A program made the translations under genes and the position numbers. This document shows positions 1 to 9,052 of a stretch of DNA of 64,000 nucleotides, one piece after another. Where the stretch lies: NCBI RefSeq assembly GCF_029840635.1, contig NZ_JAOCCU010000021.1, positions 44,038 through 108,037 on the forward strand, read 5' to 3'. Position 1 is the first letter of the stretch. Every line of letters starts with the position of its first letter. Origin of the DNA: Mitsuaria sp. GD03876. Its GTDB lineage: Bacteria > Pseudomonadota > Gammaproteobacteria > Burkholderiales > Burkholderiaceae_C. The notes beneath the pieces are model-generated. The model saw only the letters and a program-made list of their open reading frames with translations, did not search any database and was not told the origin of the DNA.

Positions 1-1529
1 TCGCAGCTGTCGCAGCCATGGCAGCGGTCGAAGCCCGCGGCTTCGTCGAAAGCCTCCAGGATCAGTCGCCAGCGGCAACGCCCGCTCTGCGCGTACGACA
101 CCATCTGCTCCAGCCGCTGCCGGTCCTGTCCCGCCTTGGCCTCGTAGCGGGCCACCGCCTCGGCCAGCGCGTCGGCATCTCCCGGCGGCGGATCGACCGG
201 CAGGAAGGCCGCCTCCCGCGCCGCGATCCAGCCTTCCTCGACCAGCAGGCCCGTCAGCACCTTGAGCTTGTTGCGCGGCCGGCCCAGCCGGGCGTGCAGG
301 GCGTCGATGGTCCAGCCGGCGTCGTCGGGCGCGGCCGTCGCCAGCGCGTTCACGACCGCCTGCGCATCGGCCGGCAGCGGATACCGGCCGTTGAGGAAGA
401 ACTGCTGCACCGCCCGATCGCCGGCGACGAACAGCAGCGTGCAATCGGCGCGCTCGCCGTCGCGGCCCGCGCGTCCGGACTCCTGGTAGTACACGTCCAG
501 GCCGGCCGGCAGCTGGTAATGCACGATGCGCCGGATGTCGGGCTTGTCGATGCCCAGCCCGAACGCGTTGGTCGCGACCATCACGCGCGCCTCGCCCCGC
601 ATGAAGCGGTCCTGCGCCTCGTGGCGCTGCGCGGCGCGCAGGCGGCCGTGATACAGCGCCGAGGCCACGCCCGCGCCCAGCAGCGCGTCGTGCACCGCCT
701 CGGCGGCCTTCACCGTGGCGGCGTAGACGATCGTCGATGGCATCCCCGCGCCCGGCGTGATCGTCGCGGGCTCCTCAGGCGCAACGGGCTCTCCGGGGTC
801 CCCGCGCTCCGCCGCATCTGCGTCTTCGAGCAGCAGCTCGAGCAGTCGACGCCGCTTGTCGTCCTCGTCCACCAGCGGCTCGACGCGGTAGTGGAGATTG
901 GCCCGGTAGCTGCCGCCGACCAGGCAGCCGGCGGCCGGGATGTCGAGCTGCCGGGCGATGTCCTCGACGACCTCCGCGCTGGCCGTCGCCGTCAGCGCGA
1001 GCACCGTCGGCCGGCCCAGGCGCTCGCGCGCCTCGCCGATGCGCAGGAACGCGGGGCGGAAATCGTGTCCCCACTCGGAGATGCAATGCGCCTCGTCCAC
1101 GACCAGCAGGTCGGTGGGCCGCTCGGCGAGGCGGTCGAGCCAGTCGCCGTCGGCGAGCCGCTCCGGCGTCAGCAGCACGACCTGCGCGGTCCCGTCCAGC
1201 GCCGCGGCTTCCTCCGCCGCGAGCGCGGCCGCGTCGAGCCCGCTGTGCACCTGCGCGCAGGCGATGCCCAGGTGGCCCAGGCGCTCGCACTGGTCCTTCA
1301 TCAGCGCGATCAGCGGCGACACGACGACGGTCCGCCCCGGCAACAGCGCGGCGGGCAACTGGTAGCACAGCGACTTGCCCGCACCGGTGGGCATCACCGC
1401 CAGGGTGCCGAGGCCGCGCATCACGCGGTCGATGACATCCCGCTGTCCCGGCCGCCAGGCGCGAAGCCCGAAGCGCCGCAGTTGCTGCTGGAGGGTTTTT
1501 TCGGACGGAGGACGGCGGCGTGACGGCAT
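1..1529 (-). CDS. RecQ-family ATP-dependent DNA helicase (3' end beyond window)
   Basis: A continuous leftward reading frame runs from an ATG at 1529 to the window edge, 509 codons without a stop, so the C-terminus is missing. Visible in order: helicase motif I MPTGAGKS at about residues 46-53, the DEAH box in [17 protein letters not shown] near 145, the [10 protein letters not shown] motif VI typical of RecQ, and a cysteine cluster ending in CHGCDSC that fits the RecQ zinc-binding subdomain. The family unwinds DNA 3'-5' during recombinational repair and replication restart. The winged-helix and any HRDC domain would lie outside the window. Every other open frame over this stretch is arginine/alanine-rich noise. 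The family is certain; which RecQ paralogue this is cannot be settled. Confidence 0.93.
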   Translation of the reverse strand, partial: MPSRRRPPSEKTLQQQLRRFGLRAWRPGQRDVIDRVMRGLGTLAVMPTGAGKSLCYQLPAALLPGRTVVVSPLIALMKDQCERLGHLGIACAQVHSGLDAAALAAEEAAALDGTAQVVLLTPERLADGDWLDRLAERPTDLLVVDEAHCISEWGHDFRPAFLRIGEARERLGRPTVLALTATASAEVVEDIARQLDIPAAGCLVGGSYRANLHYRVEPLVDEDDKRRRLLELLLEDADAAERGDPGEPVAPEEPATITPGAGMPSTIVYAATVKAAEAVHDALLGAGVASALYHGRLRAAQRHEAQDRFMRGEARVMVATNAFGLGIDKPDIRRIVHYQLPAGLDVYYQESGRAGRDGERADCTLLFVAGDRAVQQFFLNGRYPLPADAQAVVNALATAAPDDAGWTIDALHARLGRPRNKLKVLTGLLVEEGWIAAREAAFLPVDPPPGDADALAEAVARYEAKAGQDRQRLEQMVSYAQSGRCRWRLILEAFDEAAGFDRCHGCDSC

Positions 1530-1746
1530 GAGGGCGGCGTGTCCGCAGGCGTGTGATGGACCCGCGGGAAGGGGGAGGGACCGCGCTCCAGAGCAAACGG
1601 TGCGCCCACCGGCCCAGGCGTCGTGCCCATGGCGCCGTCGCCGTGTTCTCAGAGCGGGCACCCGGGTTGCCGTATCCCGGCATGCCGCCCGCGATGCGCC
1701 GTCAAGCCGCCCGCGGGCACCGATTCACGAGATCACGGAGATCCGC

Positions 1747-1902
1747 ATGATCAGCACCATCCTGCTCGTCGTCTTGATTCTGTTGTTGCTCGGCGCGCTG
1801 CCGACCTGGCCGCACAGCCGCGGCTGGGGCTACTACCCCAGCGGCGGGCTGGGGCTGGTCGTGCTGATCCTGATCATCCTGCTGTTGATGGGCTACATCT
1901 GA
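1747..1902 (+). CDS. DUF3309-family small membrane protein
   Basis: A 51-residue peptide starting MISTILLVVLILLLLGALP, with two hydrophobic stretches (about residues 3-18 and 34-50) separated by a short polar turn rich in Trp, Tyr and Gly (PHSRGWGYYPSGG). This is the compact layout of the DUF3309 family, common in Proteobacteria and without assigned biochemistry. A GGAG at 1737-1740 sits seven bases before the ATG. A larger overlapping frame exists but lacks this signal. It is probably an inner-membrane peptide; many relatives appear near stress genes, but nothing here proves a role. It stands alone between the divergent helicase and the convergent reductase. Confidence 0.85.
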   Translation: MISTILLVVLILLLLGALPTWPHSRGWGYYPSGGLGLVVLILIILLLMGYI

Positions 1903-1975
1903 CGGCGCACGGGACCCGGTAGGCCGCGCGCGCCGACCCGCCGATGTCGGGGGCGGCGTCCGTGGCGCCCGCCGT

Positions 1976-3313
1976 TCAGGCGCCCAGCAGCGACTGGCCG
2001 CAGACCCGCAGGACCTGGCCCGTCAGCGAGCCAGCACCCGGCGACGCGAGGAAGGCGATCGCCTCCGCCACGTCCGCCGGCGTGCCGCCTTGCTTGAGCG
2101 CGTTGAGCCGGCGACCGGCCTCGCGCACCATCAGGGGCATGCGGCGCGTCATCGCGGTCTCGATGAAGCCCGGCGCGACCGCGTTGATCGTGCCGCCCAG
2201 TCCGTCCAGCGTTGCGGCCCGCGCGGCCGCGTAGCCGATCAGCGCGGCCTTGGAGGCGCTGTAGTTCGTCTGCCCGGCGTTGCCGGCGATCCCGCTGATC
2301 GAGGACAGGCAGACCTCCCGCGCGCCCGGGTTCAGCAGGCCCGCCTCATCCAGCCGCGCGTCGATCGCGAGGATCGCCGCGAGGTTCACGCCCATCACCG
2401 CGTCCCATTCGGCCGGCGTCATCCGCGCCAGCGTCCGGTCGCGGGTGATGCCGGCGTTGTGCACCAGCACGTCGAGCCCGCCCAGGCGCCGCGCCGCGTC
2501 GGTCAGTTCGTCGAGCGCGCCCGCGGCCGTCAGGTCGGCCGCCAGCAGCGAGCCGTTGATCCCGCGCGCGAGGGCCTCCAACGGCGCGCGCGCCGCCGGC
2601 ACGTCGACGCACAGCACGCGCATCCCGTCCAGCGCCAGCCTGCGCGCCGTGGCGGCGCCGATGCCGCCGGCAGCGCCCGTCACCAGGGCCACGCGAGCGC
2701 GCGCCGCGATCGGCGCGAGGTCGCCCGCGCCGTCCTGGGCAGGCTTGCGCCACGACAGCACCTGCCCCGACACATAGGCCGAGCGATCCGTCGCGAAGAA
2801 ACGCAGGGCGCCCGCGAGCGACGCGGGCGACGCCGCGCCTTCCTGCAGCACCAGCGCATTGGCGGTGGCGCCGCGGCGACCGATCTCCTTGGCCAACGCG
2901 CGGATGAAACCTTGCACGGCCTGCAGGCAGGCGGCCTCGGCGGCGCTGGCCGCGGCGGCGGAGGTCAATGCCAGCACGCGCGCGCCGGGCGCGAGCCGCG
3001 TGAGCGCGAATTGCGTCTGCTCGAACAGCGCGCGCAGCGCCGCGACATCGCGGCATCCGGTCGCGTCCACGATCAGCGCGCCGATCGCGGCGCCATCGCT
3101 GGCCCCGCCGCCTTCCGCGGCGATCGCCGCCAGCAACGAGGGCAGGGGCGTCGCGCCGCCGGGGGCGATCGCGAGCACCGATCGGCCCGCGAGTTCGTGG
3201 TCGTTCCACGCGTCCTGTCGCCGCGGCAACGGCACCGGTTGCGGCAGGTTGAGCGCACGCGCGACGCGTCGACCCAAGGGGTGCTGGACGAACGAAAGCA
3301 GGCGGTCGGTCAT
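1976..3313 (-). CDS. FabG4-type (high-molecular-weight) 3-oxoacyl-ACP reductase
   Basis: 445 residues, much longer than the ~250 of a classical short-chain dehydrogenase. The N-terminal ~200 residues form a degenerate Rossmann-like domain without a glycine-rich motif. The C-terminal half is a complete SDR: VALVTGAAGGIG for cofactor binding, VLVHNAGITRD (NAG motif), and the catalytic Ser-Tyr-Lys in CLSSISG and YSASK. This two-domain layout is that of FabG4 proteins, which reduce 3-oxoacyl thioesters, often CoA-linked. Neighbours give no operon: it converges with the DUF3309 gene and diverges from the DUF4148 gene. It is usually annotated as 3-oxoacyl-ACP reductase; the true substrate here is unknown. 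Confidence 0.9.
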   Translation of the reverse strand: MTDRLLSFVQHPLGRRVARALNLPQPVPLPRRQDAWNDHELAGRSVLAIAPGGATPLPSLLAAIAAEGGGASDGAAIGALIVDATGCRDVAALRALFEQTQFALTRLAPGARVLALTSAAAASAAEAACLQAVQGFIRALAKEIGRRGATANALVLQEGAASPASLAGALRFFATDRSAYVSGQVLSWRKPAQDGAGDLAPIAARARVALVTGAAGGIGAATARRLALDGMRVLCVDVPAARAPLEALARGINGSLLAADLTAAGALDELTDAARRLGGLDVLVHNAGITRDRTLARMTPAEWDAVMGVNLAAILAIDARLDEAGLLNPGAREVCLSSISGIAGNAGQTNYSASKAALIGYAAARAATLDGLGGTINAVAPGFIETAMTRRMPLMVREAGRRLNALKQGGTPADVAEAIAFLASPGAGSLTGQVLRVCGQSLLGA

Positions 3314-3567
3314 GGGTGTCAGGGTGCGAGCAGCGGCCAGGAAAGGACGCCGTGTAGGACAAGGGCGGGCCGCAGTGTAGGCGGGGCGGCAGAGATGACG
3401 AAACGGTCATCCCCGTGTCCGTCTCATGTCGCGTTCACCCTCGTAGAGTGGATTCCAAGGCGTTTGAAACGCGCGCCGACGCAGCGGGATACCGGCTCCG
3501 ACCGGTCGGTCGAAAGCAGGAAGGCTCACCCGCGTGCAGGACCACTTTTCAATCGAAGGAGATTCAG

Positions 3568-4014
3568 ATGCGTCACCTCAAGAAGCTGTCAATCCCGATC
3601 GGCGTCGCCGCGATGGCGGCCGCGCTGGCCTTGCCGGCCATCGCGCAGGTCGAGGAGGAAATCATGTCCGGCCCGAAGTCGCGTGACCAGGTGGTCGCCG
3701 AGCTGGAACAGGCCCGTGCCGATGGGTCGCTCGAGAAGCTGCAGGGCGAGCACAGCTACGCGCCCGACTTCGACGAGGCCAAGGGCATGGATGTGCAGTA
3801 CTCCAATCACCAGGCCGATGCCGACGTGACGGTGGGCATGTCCGCCGACACCGGCACCGAGGTGAACTTCTCGGCGCCGGCCGCGGGCGGCCGCACGCGC
3901 GCCCAGGTGATCGAGGAGTTGGAACAGGCTCGCGCCGACGGTTCGCTGGACCGGATGTGGAGCGAGCAGGGATATGCGCCGGAGTTCGAGGCGGCGCATT
4001 CGTCGAGTCCTTGA
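3568..4014 (+). CDS. DUF4148-like secreted protein with duplicated motif
   Basis: 148 residues. The ATG at 3568 is chosen because AAGGAGA (3556-3562) precedes it and the protein then begins with a clean signal peptide (MRHLKKLSIPIGVAAMAAAL, cleavage near AIAQ). The mature part holds two copies of a ~30-residue unit: SRDQVVAELEQARADGSL at about 45-62 and TRAQVIEELEQARADGSL at about 112-129, each followed by a [S/G]YAP[D/E]F tail. Secreted Burkholderiales DUF4148 proteins usually carry one such R-x-Q-V-x-x-E-L motif, so this looks like an internal duplication. Function is unknown; location is periplasm or outside. A strong terminator follows at 4148, so it is monocistronic. Confidence 0.85.
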   Translation: MRHLKKLSIPIGVAAMAAALALPAIAQVEEEIMSGPKSRDQVVAELEQARADGSLEKLQGEHSYAPDFDEAKGMDVQYSNHQADADVTVGMSADTGTEVNFSAPAAGGRTRAQVIEELEQARADGSLDRMWSEQGYAPEFEAAHSSSP

Positions 4015-4147
4015 ACGCTCCCGATGCCTGGCATCGGCCGCGACGGTCCGCCAGTCGGGTCCGAGCGAGACAGTGCCGGCCCTCGTGACCGAAGGATGGA
4101 CGTGGGATGACCCGACCAGGAACGAACGGTCATCCGACTTCGAGCAA

Positions 4148-4176
4148 CGGGGCTCCCATTCGGGAGCCCCGCTTTC
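4148..4176 (+). terminator. Rho-independent-like terminator after the DUF4148 gene
   Basis: A perfect 10-bp inverted repeat, CGGGGCTCCC and GGGAGCCCCG, with a four-base ATTC loop, followed by a short CTTTC tract. It lies 133 nt after the DUF4148 stop and 43 nt before the convergent hydrolase stop, so it could serve both genes. Confidence 0.75.
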
Positions 4177-4218
4177 ATGGGCGCGCCGGAAGCAGCGCGG
4201 CGCCGAAGCCGATTCGCC

Positions 4219-5277
4219 TCACAGACGCGTGACGTCGATGACCGCCTGCGCGAACGCCTTCGGCGCTTCCTGGGGCAGGTTGTGGCCGATGCCGCCGGTC
4301 AGGTCGCGGTGCTCGTACTTGCCGGCGAACTTGGCCCGGTAGGCTGCCGGCTCCGGATGAGGCGCGCCGTTGGCGTCGCCCTCCAGCGTGATCGCCGGCA
4401 GCGTGATCCGCGGCGCGGCGCCGATGCGGGCCTCGATGTCGTCGAAACGGGATTCGCCGTCGGCCAGTCCCAGCCGCCAGCGGTAGTTGTGCACGACGAT
4501 GGCCACGTGGTCCGGGTTGTCGAAGGCGACGGCGCTGCGGCGGAAGGTGGCGTCGTCGAAGCGCCATTGCGGCGAGGCCAGCTGCCAGATCAGCTTGGAG
4601 AACTCGGCGCGGTACTTCTCGTAGCCGAGGCGGCCCCGTTCGGTCGCGAAGTAGAACTGGTACCACCACTGCAGCTCGGCCGCGGGCGGCAGCGGCTGCT
4701 CGTTGACCTTGCGGCTCACGAGCAGGTAGCCGCTGACGGAGACCAGCGCCTGGCAGCGCTCCGGCCACAGCGCGGCGAGGATGCCGGCGGTGCGCGCGCC
4801 CCAGTCGCAGCCCGCGACGATGGCCTTCGGGATGTGCAGCGCGTCCATCAGCGCGATGGCGTCGCGCGCCAGCGCGCCTTGCTGGCCGTTGCGCGGCGTG
4901 TCCGCCGACAGGAAACGCGTCGAGCCGTAGCCGCGCGCGTACGGGACGATGACGCGGTAGCCGGCCGCCGCGAGCAGCGGCGTCACGTCCTCGTAGGTGT
5001 GGACGTCGTAGGGCCAGCCGTGGAACAGCAGCACCGGCGGGCCGTCGGCCGGCCCGGCCTCGACGTAGCCGACGCGCAGGTCGCCGGCGTCGATGTGCTT
5101 GAGCGTGCCGAAGGCCGGCGTGATCGCGAGCGCGGCGGCATCGGCGGGGCCGGTCGCCGCGAGGGCGGACGCGGGCAGCAGGCCGCCCAGCGGCAGCACC
5201 GCGGCGGCCGAGGCGGCGGCGCCCAGCGAGGCGCCCAGGCGGAGGAACTGGCGGCGGGGGAGCGTGGTGTCGGTCAT
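4219..5277 (-). CDS. Tat-exported alpha/beta hydrolase, epoxide-hydrolase-like
   Basis: 352 residues. The N-terminus has a twin-arginine signal (PRRQFLRLGASLGAA) with a hydrophobic run ending in ASALA, so the folded enzyme is probably exported to the periplasm. The hydrolase core follows: LLFHGWPYDVH (oxyanion HGWP), nucleophile elbow AGCDWGARTAG with Asp in place of Ser, and the catalytic His in GIGHNLPQEAP. Asp at the elbow with HGWP is typical of epoxide hydrolases and haloalkane dehalogenases rather than esterases. The chemistry is therefore likely to go through an ester intermediate; the substrate is unknown. It is divergent from the Beta-like gene and converges with the DUF4148 gene. 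Confidence 0.85.
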   Translation of the reverse strand: MTDTTLPRRQFLRLGASLGAAASAAAVLPLGGLLPASALAATGPADAAALAITPAFGTLKHIDAGDLRVGYVEAGPADGPPVLLFHGWPYDVHTYEDVTPLLAAAGYRVIVPYARGYGSTRFLSADTPRNGQQGALARDAIALMDALHIPKAIVAGCDWGARTAGILAALWPERCQALVSVSGYLLVSRKVNEQPLPPAAELQWWYQFYFATERGRLGYEKYRAEFSKLIWQLASPQWRFDDATFRRSAVAFDNPDHVAIVVHNYRWRLGLADGESRFDDIEARIGAAPRITLPAITLEGDANGAPHPEPAAYRAKFAGKYEHRDLTGGIGHNLPQEAPKAFAQAVIDVTRL

Positions 5278-5523
5278 GTCGGGTCTCGGGATGTGGTGGG
5301 GACCTGTGCAGTGGACCCGCGCGATGTATCCCCGGCTTGTCGATCAGGAGGCGGATTGCATGGCGCCGTCGCTGGAGCGCCGTCCGATACATGGACATAC
5401 AAACCCGATCTCTGACATCGATCAATCGGCCCCCTGGCTTTGCGGGTCCCGCCTTCCTAGCCTGCCCGCTCCGGGCGCATGGGGCGTCCGGAGCCAGGGG
5501 GCACAGGCCCGAAAGAGGTTCCG

Positions 5524-6639
5524 ATGATCGATCTGTCGCTGGATGAAGTCGTCTACTTTCCGTCGCTGCGGACGCTGTCCGCGGAGTTGCGTGGGCTGCA
5601 TGAACTCGACCGGGCGCGCAAGCGGCGGATGCTGCCGTTGATGACGCTGGTGCCGGCGGCGCGGATCCCGGAGCTGGGCGACTTCCGCCGCGCGGCCTCG
5701 CAGGCGGGGGAGGTGATGCAGGACCTGCCGCACCTGATCGACCTGGGCCGCGCGCCGCTGCAGCACGCGCTGGCCTGGCGGCGGCTGGCGGATCCGTCGC
5801 TGGGGTTCCGCGCCTGGCGGGAGTTCGCGCGGGGACACCGGCAGGCGGTGCCGGTCGTGCAGCTGACCGATGGCGCGGGCGATCGCGCGATCGCGCAGCA
5901 GGCCGCGTGGATCGAGCGCGATTTCGGCCTGGCCGTGTTCCGGCTGCGCGGGCCGGTGCCGCTGACCGCGACGATGGAACGCGCGATCGACGGCCTGATG
6001 GCGCCGGCGCGGGCGATCGTGGTCATGGACTTCACGACCGAGCGGGAGTGGTTGCTGGGCTGCGCGGGCACCGGGCGCGAGCTCATCGCGCGCTGGCGGG
6101 CGCGGTGGCCGGGGCTGCGCGTGGTGGCGATGGGCAACAGCTTCCCGGCGACCGCGCAGTGGGTGGGCAAGCCGCCGGTGGGGGAGATGCCGCGCTCGGG
6201 ACGGCTGGCGATCCTGGAGCGGGAGCTGCACCGACGGCTGGGGGATTGGCCGGTCGTGGACTACGGCGACCACGGCGCGGTGCATGCGCCGAGCGAGCCC
6301 GGGCCGGAGCTCACGCCGGGGCTGGTGCGCATCGACTATCCGTGGCAAGGCGAGTGGCGCTTCGAGCGGCGCCGCCGCGAGACCAGCGACGAGGCCAATC
6401 GCGAGGCAGCCTTGGCGATCGTCGAGGCGGCGCCGTCGTTCGGCGAGCGCGGCCTGTGGGGCGAGCACGAGATCCAGGAAGCGTCCAACGGGCGGGTCTA
6501 CACGCGAGGGCGCGAGGCATGGACGGCGGTGCGGGTCAACCTGCACCTGGCGACGCAGGTGGACGAGATGCTGGCGTTGCGGTTGTCGGGCGACACGACT
6601 CATCCCCGGGAGCTCGATGCCTCGTCCGAGTCGAGTTGA
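5524..6639 (+). CDS. Beta-protein-like family protein (PF14350-type), function unknown
   Basis: 371 residues, soluble, no signal peptide. The start at 5524 is preferred over an in-frame upstream codon at 5479 because an AGAGG sequence sits just before it. The N-terminus (VVYFPSLRTLSAELRGL, then MLPLMTLVP and DLPHLIDLG) and later segments resemble proteins annotated as beta family protein, named after a phage T4 product. No catalytic motif is obvious. Such genes are often in accessory islands, and here the next gene is an antitoxin, which fits accessory DNA. A candidate promoter CTGGCT-N18-TAGCCT lies at 5434-5463. The family call is moderate; no function should be inferred. Confidence 0.6.
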   Translation: MIDLSLDEVVYFPSLRTLSAELRGLHELDRARKRRMLPLMTLVPAARIPELGDFRRAASQAGEVMQDLPHLIDLGRAPLQHALAWRRLADPSLGFRAWREFARGHRQAVPVVQLTDGAGDRAIAQQAAWIERDFGLAVFRLRGPVPLTATMERAIDGLMAPARAIVVMDFTTEREWLLGCAGTGRELIARWRARWPGLRVVAMGNSFPATAQWVGKPPVGEMPRSGRLAILERELHRRLGDWPVVDYGDHGAVHAPSEPGPELTPGLVRIDYPWQGEWRFERRRRETSDEANREAALAIVEAAPSFGERGLWGEHEIQEASNGRVYTRGREAWTAVRVNLHLATQVDEMLALRLSGDTTHPRELDASSESS

Positions 6640-6720
6640 GCGCAGCGCGACAGGTCCGGGTCATGGAACCGGGCGCGGGGTCTTCCTACAGTGAGGACCT
6701 CGCTTCGCAAGGAGAGTGCG

Positions 6721-6927
6721 GTGTCGATGTCGAGGATGGAAATGAACGGCCGGATCGTCATCCCGAAGGACATCCGCAAGGCCGTGGGTGCCAAGCTCGG
6801 GACGCGGTTCATCTGGGAACTCCAGGAGGACGGGAGCATCAGAGTCTTGGCGAAGACGAAGCGACCCCGGGTGGAGGAATTGCCGCCCGATTCCGAAGAT
6901 CCAGAGAGTGGAGAGACCGATATCTGA
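6721..6927 (+). CDS. AbrB/MazE/VapB-type antitoxin
   Basis: 68 residues. The GTG at 6721 is taken as the start because AAGGAGA (6709-6715) is correctly spaced; an ATG two codons later is possible. The N-terminal half MEMNGRIVIPKDIRKAVG is a swapped-hairpin AbrB DNA-binding motif, and LGTRFIWELQEDGSIRV follows the usual pattern. The acidic tail (ELPPDSEDPESGE) would normally wrap the partner toxin. A candidate promoter ATGGAA-N18-TACAGT is at 6663-6692. The expected PIN toxin downstream is reduced to a fragment, so this antitoxin appears orphaned and may act only as a repressor. Confidence 0.82.
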   Translation: MSMSRMEMNGRIVIPKDIRKAVGAKLGTRFIWELQEDGSIRVLAKTKRPRVEELPPDSEDPESGETDI

Positions 6928-6991
6928 CCGGGATCCTCGAAACACGGAACGGCAGTCGCGTTTCCATCGAAGCAATGAGCCCATTTCGCTG

Positions 6992-7076
6992 ATGGCCGGT
7001 ATCGATACCAACGTCCTGGTCCGCTGCATCGTCCGGGACGATCCCCATCACAAAGACCCATGGAGACGTCGTCGGC
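6992..7076 (+). pseudogene. Truncated PIN-domain (VapC-like) toxin remnant
   Basis: The frame starting at the ATG at 6992 reads MAGIDTNVLVRCIVRDDPHH, the unmistakable N-terminus of a VapC-type PIN nuclease with the first catalytic Asp in DTNVLVR. After about 22 residues similarity ends and the frame becomes an Arg/Ser-rich run continuing antisense into the mutarotase until 7159. A PIN domain needs roughly 130 residues and three to four acidic residues, so this cannot be an active toxin. The break lies between about 7057 and the mutarotase stop at 7077, suggesting a deletion or insertion junction at the edge of the arabinose locus. Confidence 0.75.
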
Positions 7077-8132
7077 CTAAGGACTTGAGAACCGGTGCAG
7101 CGTCGCGCTCCGATAGGTCTCGCCGGGGCGCAGCACCGTCGATGGCCAGTCCGCGCTGACCGTGCGGTTCGGCGAGTCGGGGTTGTGCTGGGTCTCCAGG
7201 CACACCCCGTCGCCCTGGCGATGGAACTCCCCGCCGCTGCCCAGCAAGCTCCCGTCGAGGAAGTTCCCCGAATAGAACTGCATCGCCGGCTCCGTCGTCA
7301 GGACCTCCATCGCGCGCCCCGACACCGGATCGCGCAGCCGCGCCGCGAGGTGCATCCGGCCGTCGAAGGGCGCATCCAGGACCCAGTTGTGGTCGTAGCC
7401 CTTGCCCCGCTGCAACTGCGGATGCGCTTGCCGCAAGCGCGATTCGATGACCCGCGCCTCGCGAAAGTCGAAGGGCGTGTCGGCCACCGTCGCGATCGAG
7501 GTCGGGATCAGGCCGCCATCCACCTCGCAATAGCGGCTCGCCGCGATCTGCAGTTCATGCCCCAGCGCCGACCCGCGCCCCGCGAGGTTGAAGTAGTCGT
7601 GATGCGTGAGGTTCACCACCGTCGGACGATCGGTCGTGGCCTCGTACTCGATCTGCCACCCCATGTCCTCCACCAGCCGATACCGCACCGCCACCCGCAG
7701 CCGCCCCGGGAAGCCCTGGTCGCCATCCGGGCTGTCGAGATCGAAGCGCAGGCAGTCGTCGCTTTCCGCCTCGGCCCGCCAGAGCAGCCAGCCGAATCCG
7801 CGTGTGCCGCCATGCAGGCAGTTCGTGCCGTCGTTGGCCACCAGCGCATGGCGTTCGCCGTCGAGCCGGAAGGCCGCCTGCGCGATCCGGTTGCCGTAGC
7901 GTCCGACGATCACGCCGAAATGCGGATTGCGCAGCAGGTAGTCCTCGAGCGTCGGCAGCCCCAGCACCACGTTGGCGACCTCGCCGCGCGCATCGGGCAC
8001 CTCCAGCCGCGTCACGATCCCGCCCAGCGTGATCGCCGACAACCGCAGCCCGCGGCCGTTGTCCATCACGTACTCGTGCACCGGACGCCCGTCGGGCAGG
8101 TGGCCGTAGACCCGTCGTTGAATCGGCTTCAT
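7077..8132 (-). CDS. galM: Aldose 1-epimerase (mutarotase)
   Basis: 351 residues. The start ATG at 8132 overlaps the lactonase stop by four bases (ATGA), and RMKPIQRRVYGHLPDG gives the expected beta-sandwich N-terminus; open frame upstream is read-through. Visible signatures are NLTHHDYFNLAG with the catalytic His pair, and CLETQHNPDSPN with the catalytic Glu base. The enzyme interconverts alpha and beta anomers of free sugars in the cytoplasm. As last gene of a dehydrogenase-lactonase-mutarotase operon, it probably supplies the L-arabinose anomer needed by the dehydrogenase. Galactose is an alternative substrate on family grounds, but the locus favours arabinose. Confidence 0.93.
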   Translation of the reverse strand: MKPIQRRVYGHLPDGRPVHEYVMDNGRGLRLSAITLGGIVTRLEVPDARGEVANVVLGLPTLEDYLLRNPHFGVIVGRYGNRIAQAAFRLDGERHALVANDGTNCLHGGTRGFGWLLWRAEAESDDCLRFDLDSPDGDQGFPGRLRVAVRYRLVEDMGWQIEYEATTDRPTVVNLTHHDYFNLAGRGSALGHELQIAASRYCEVDGGLIPTSIATVADTPFDFREARVIESRLRQAHPQLQRGKGYDHNWVLDAPFDGRMHLAARLRDPVSGRAMEVLTTEPAMQFYSGNFLDGSLLGSGGEFHRQGDGVCLETQHNPDSPNRTVSADWPSTVLRPGETYRSATLHRFSSP

Positions 8133-9052
8133 GCGCGAAACCGGTGAGGCGCCAGGCCGCGATGGCCTTGCGGGTCGAGCTCGAACAACGCGCCGGCCAG
8201 CGCCTCGTGCTCGCATTGCCTGCGTGCGGTCGTGACGAACAACCGGTCCAGCGCCGGACCGCCGAACACCGGGCAGGTCGGCTGCGAGGCCGGCAGCGGC
8301 CGCCGCAGCGTCTCGCGTCCCTGCGCGTCGAACCGGACCACGACGCCGTCGCCCCAGATCGCCGACCACAGGCCGCCATCCGCGTCGACCGCCGCGCCGT
8401 CCGGCTCCCCGCCGTCCATCGGCAGCTGCACGAACACGCGTCGCTCGCCCAGCCGCCCATCGGCGTGATAGTCCATCGCCCAGATCGTCCGGGTGGGGGA
8501 GTCGGTGTAGTACAGCGTCCCCCCGTCGGGGCTGAAGCTCAGCGCGTTCCCGACGATGCCCGGCGGCAACGGCAGGCGCTCCACGTGCAGGCCGCGGCCG
8601 ATGCCCACGCCGGTCATCGACGCGCGGTAGTAGCCGCCGACCGCCGCCCCGTGCGGGTTGAACATGCCGAACACGAACCGGCCCTGCGGATCGCAGCGCC
8701 CATCGTTGATGCGGGTGCGCGGCTCGTCGGGCTCGACCGGCGCCAGCGGACCGATCTCGCCGCTGGCGAGATCCAGCAGCGCCACGCCCGAGGCCAGGCC
8801 GAGCACCAGCAATCCCGGCGTGTCGCACAGCGCGAAGCTGCCCAGCGGCTCCGGCATCGCCCAGTGCGTGACGCGTCCGTCGCCCGATCCCTCCAACGCC
8901 TGCCACCGCGACAGCCGGTGGCTGTCGATGTCGGTCCAGTACAGCGCCTGCTCCCGGTCGCACCAGAGCGCGCATTCGCCCAGCCGCTCGCGGCAGTCGA
9001 CATGCACCCGGGCCTCCGGCGCCTGGCCGGCGATCGCCGCCACCGCGCTCAT
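8129..9052 (-). CDS. SMP-30/gluconolactonase-family sugar lactonase
   Basis: 307 residues from the ATG at 9052, which overlaps the dehydrogenase stop by four bases. Six-bladed propeller signatures of the SMP-30/LRE family are clear: GECALWCDREQALYWTDID (metal-binding Glu near the start), RINDGRCDPQGRF, GIVGNALSFSPDGGTLYYTDS and EPDGAAVDADGG. These metal-dependent enzymes open aldonolactones. Between a sugar dehydrogenase and a mutarotase, and with arabonate dehydratase and keto-deoxy-arabonate dehydratase in the same locus, the natural assignment is L-arabinono-1,4-lactonase: second step of the oxidative pathway, in the cytoplasm. The exact lactone is inferred from context. Confidence 0.92.
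   Translation of the reverse strand: MSAVAAIAGQAPEARVHVDCRERLGECALWCDREQALYWTDIDSHRLSRWQALEGSGDGRVTHWAMPEPLGSFALCDTPGLLVLGLASGVALLDLASGEIGPLAPVEPDEPRTRINDGRCDPQGRFVFGMFNPHGAAVGGYYRASMTGVGIGRGLHVERLPLPPGIVGNALSFSPDGGTLYYTDSPTRTIWAMDYHADGRLGERRVFVQLPMDGGEPDGAAVDADGGLWSAIWGDGVVVRFDAQGRETLRRPLPASQPTCPVFGGPALDRLFVTTARRQCEHEALAGALFELDPQGHRGLAPHRFRA

Noticed and set aside
4219..5277. Alpha/beta hydrolase as a serine esterase
   Set aside because: The nucleophile elbow is GCDWGA, with Asp where an esterase has Ser.
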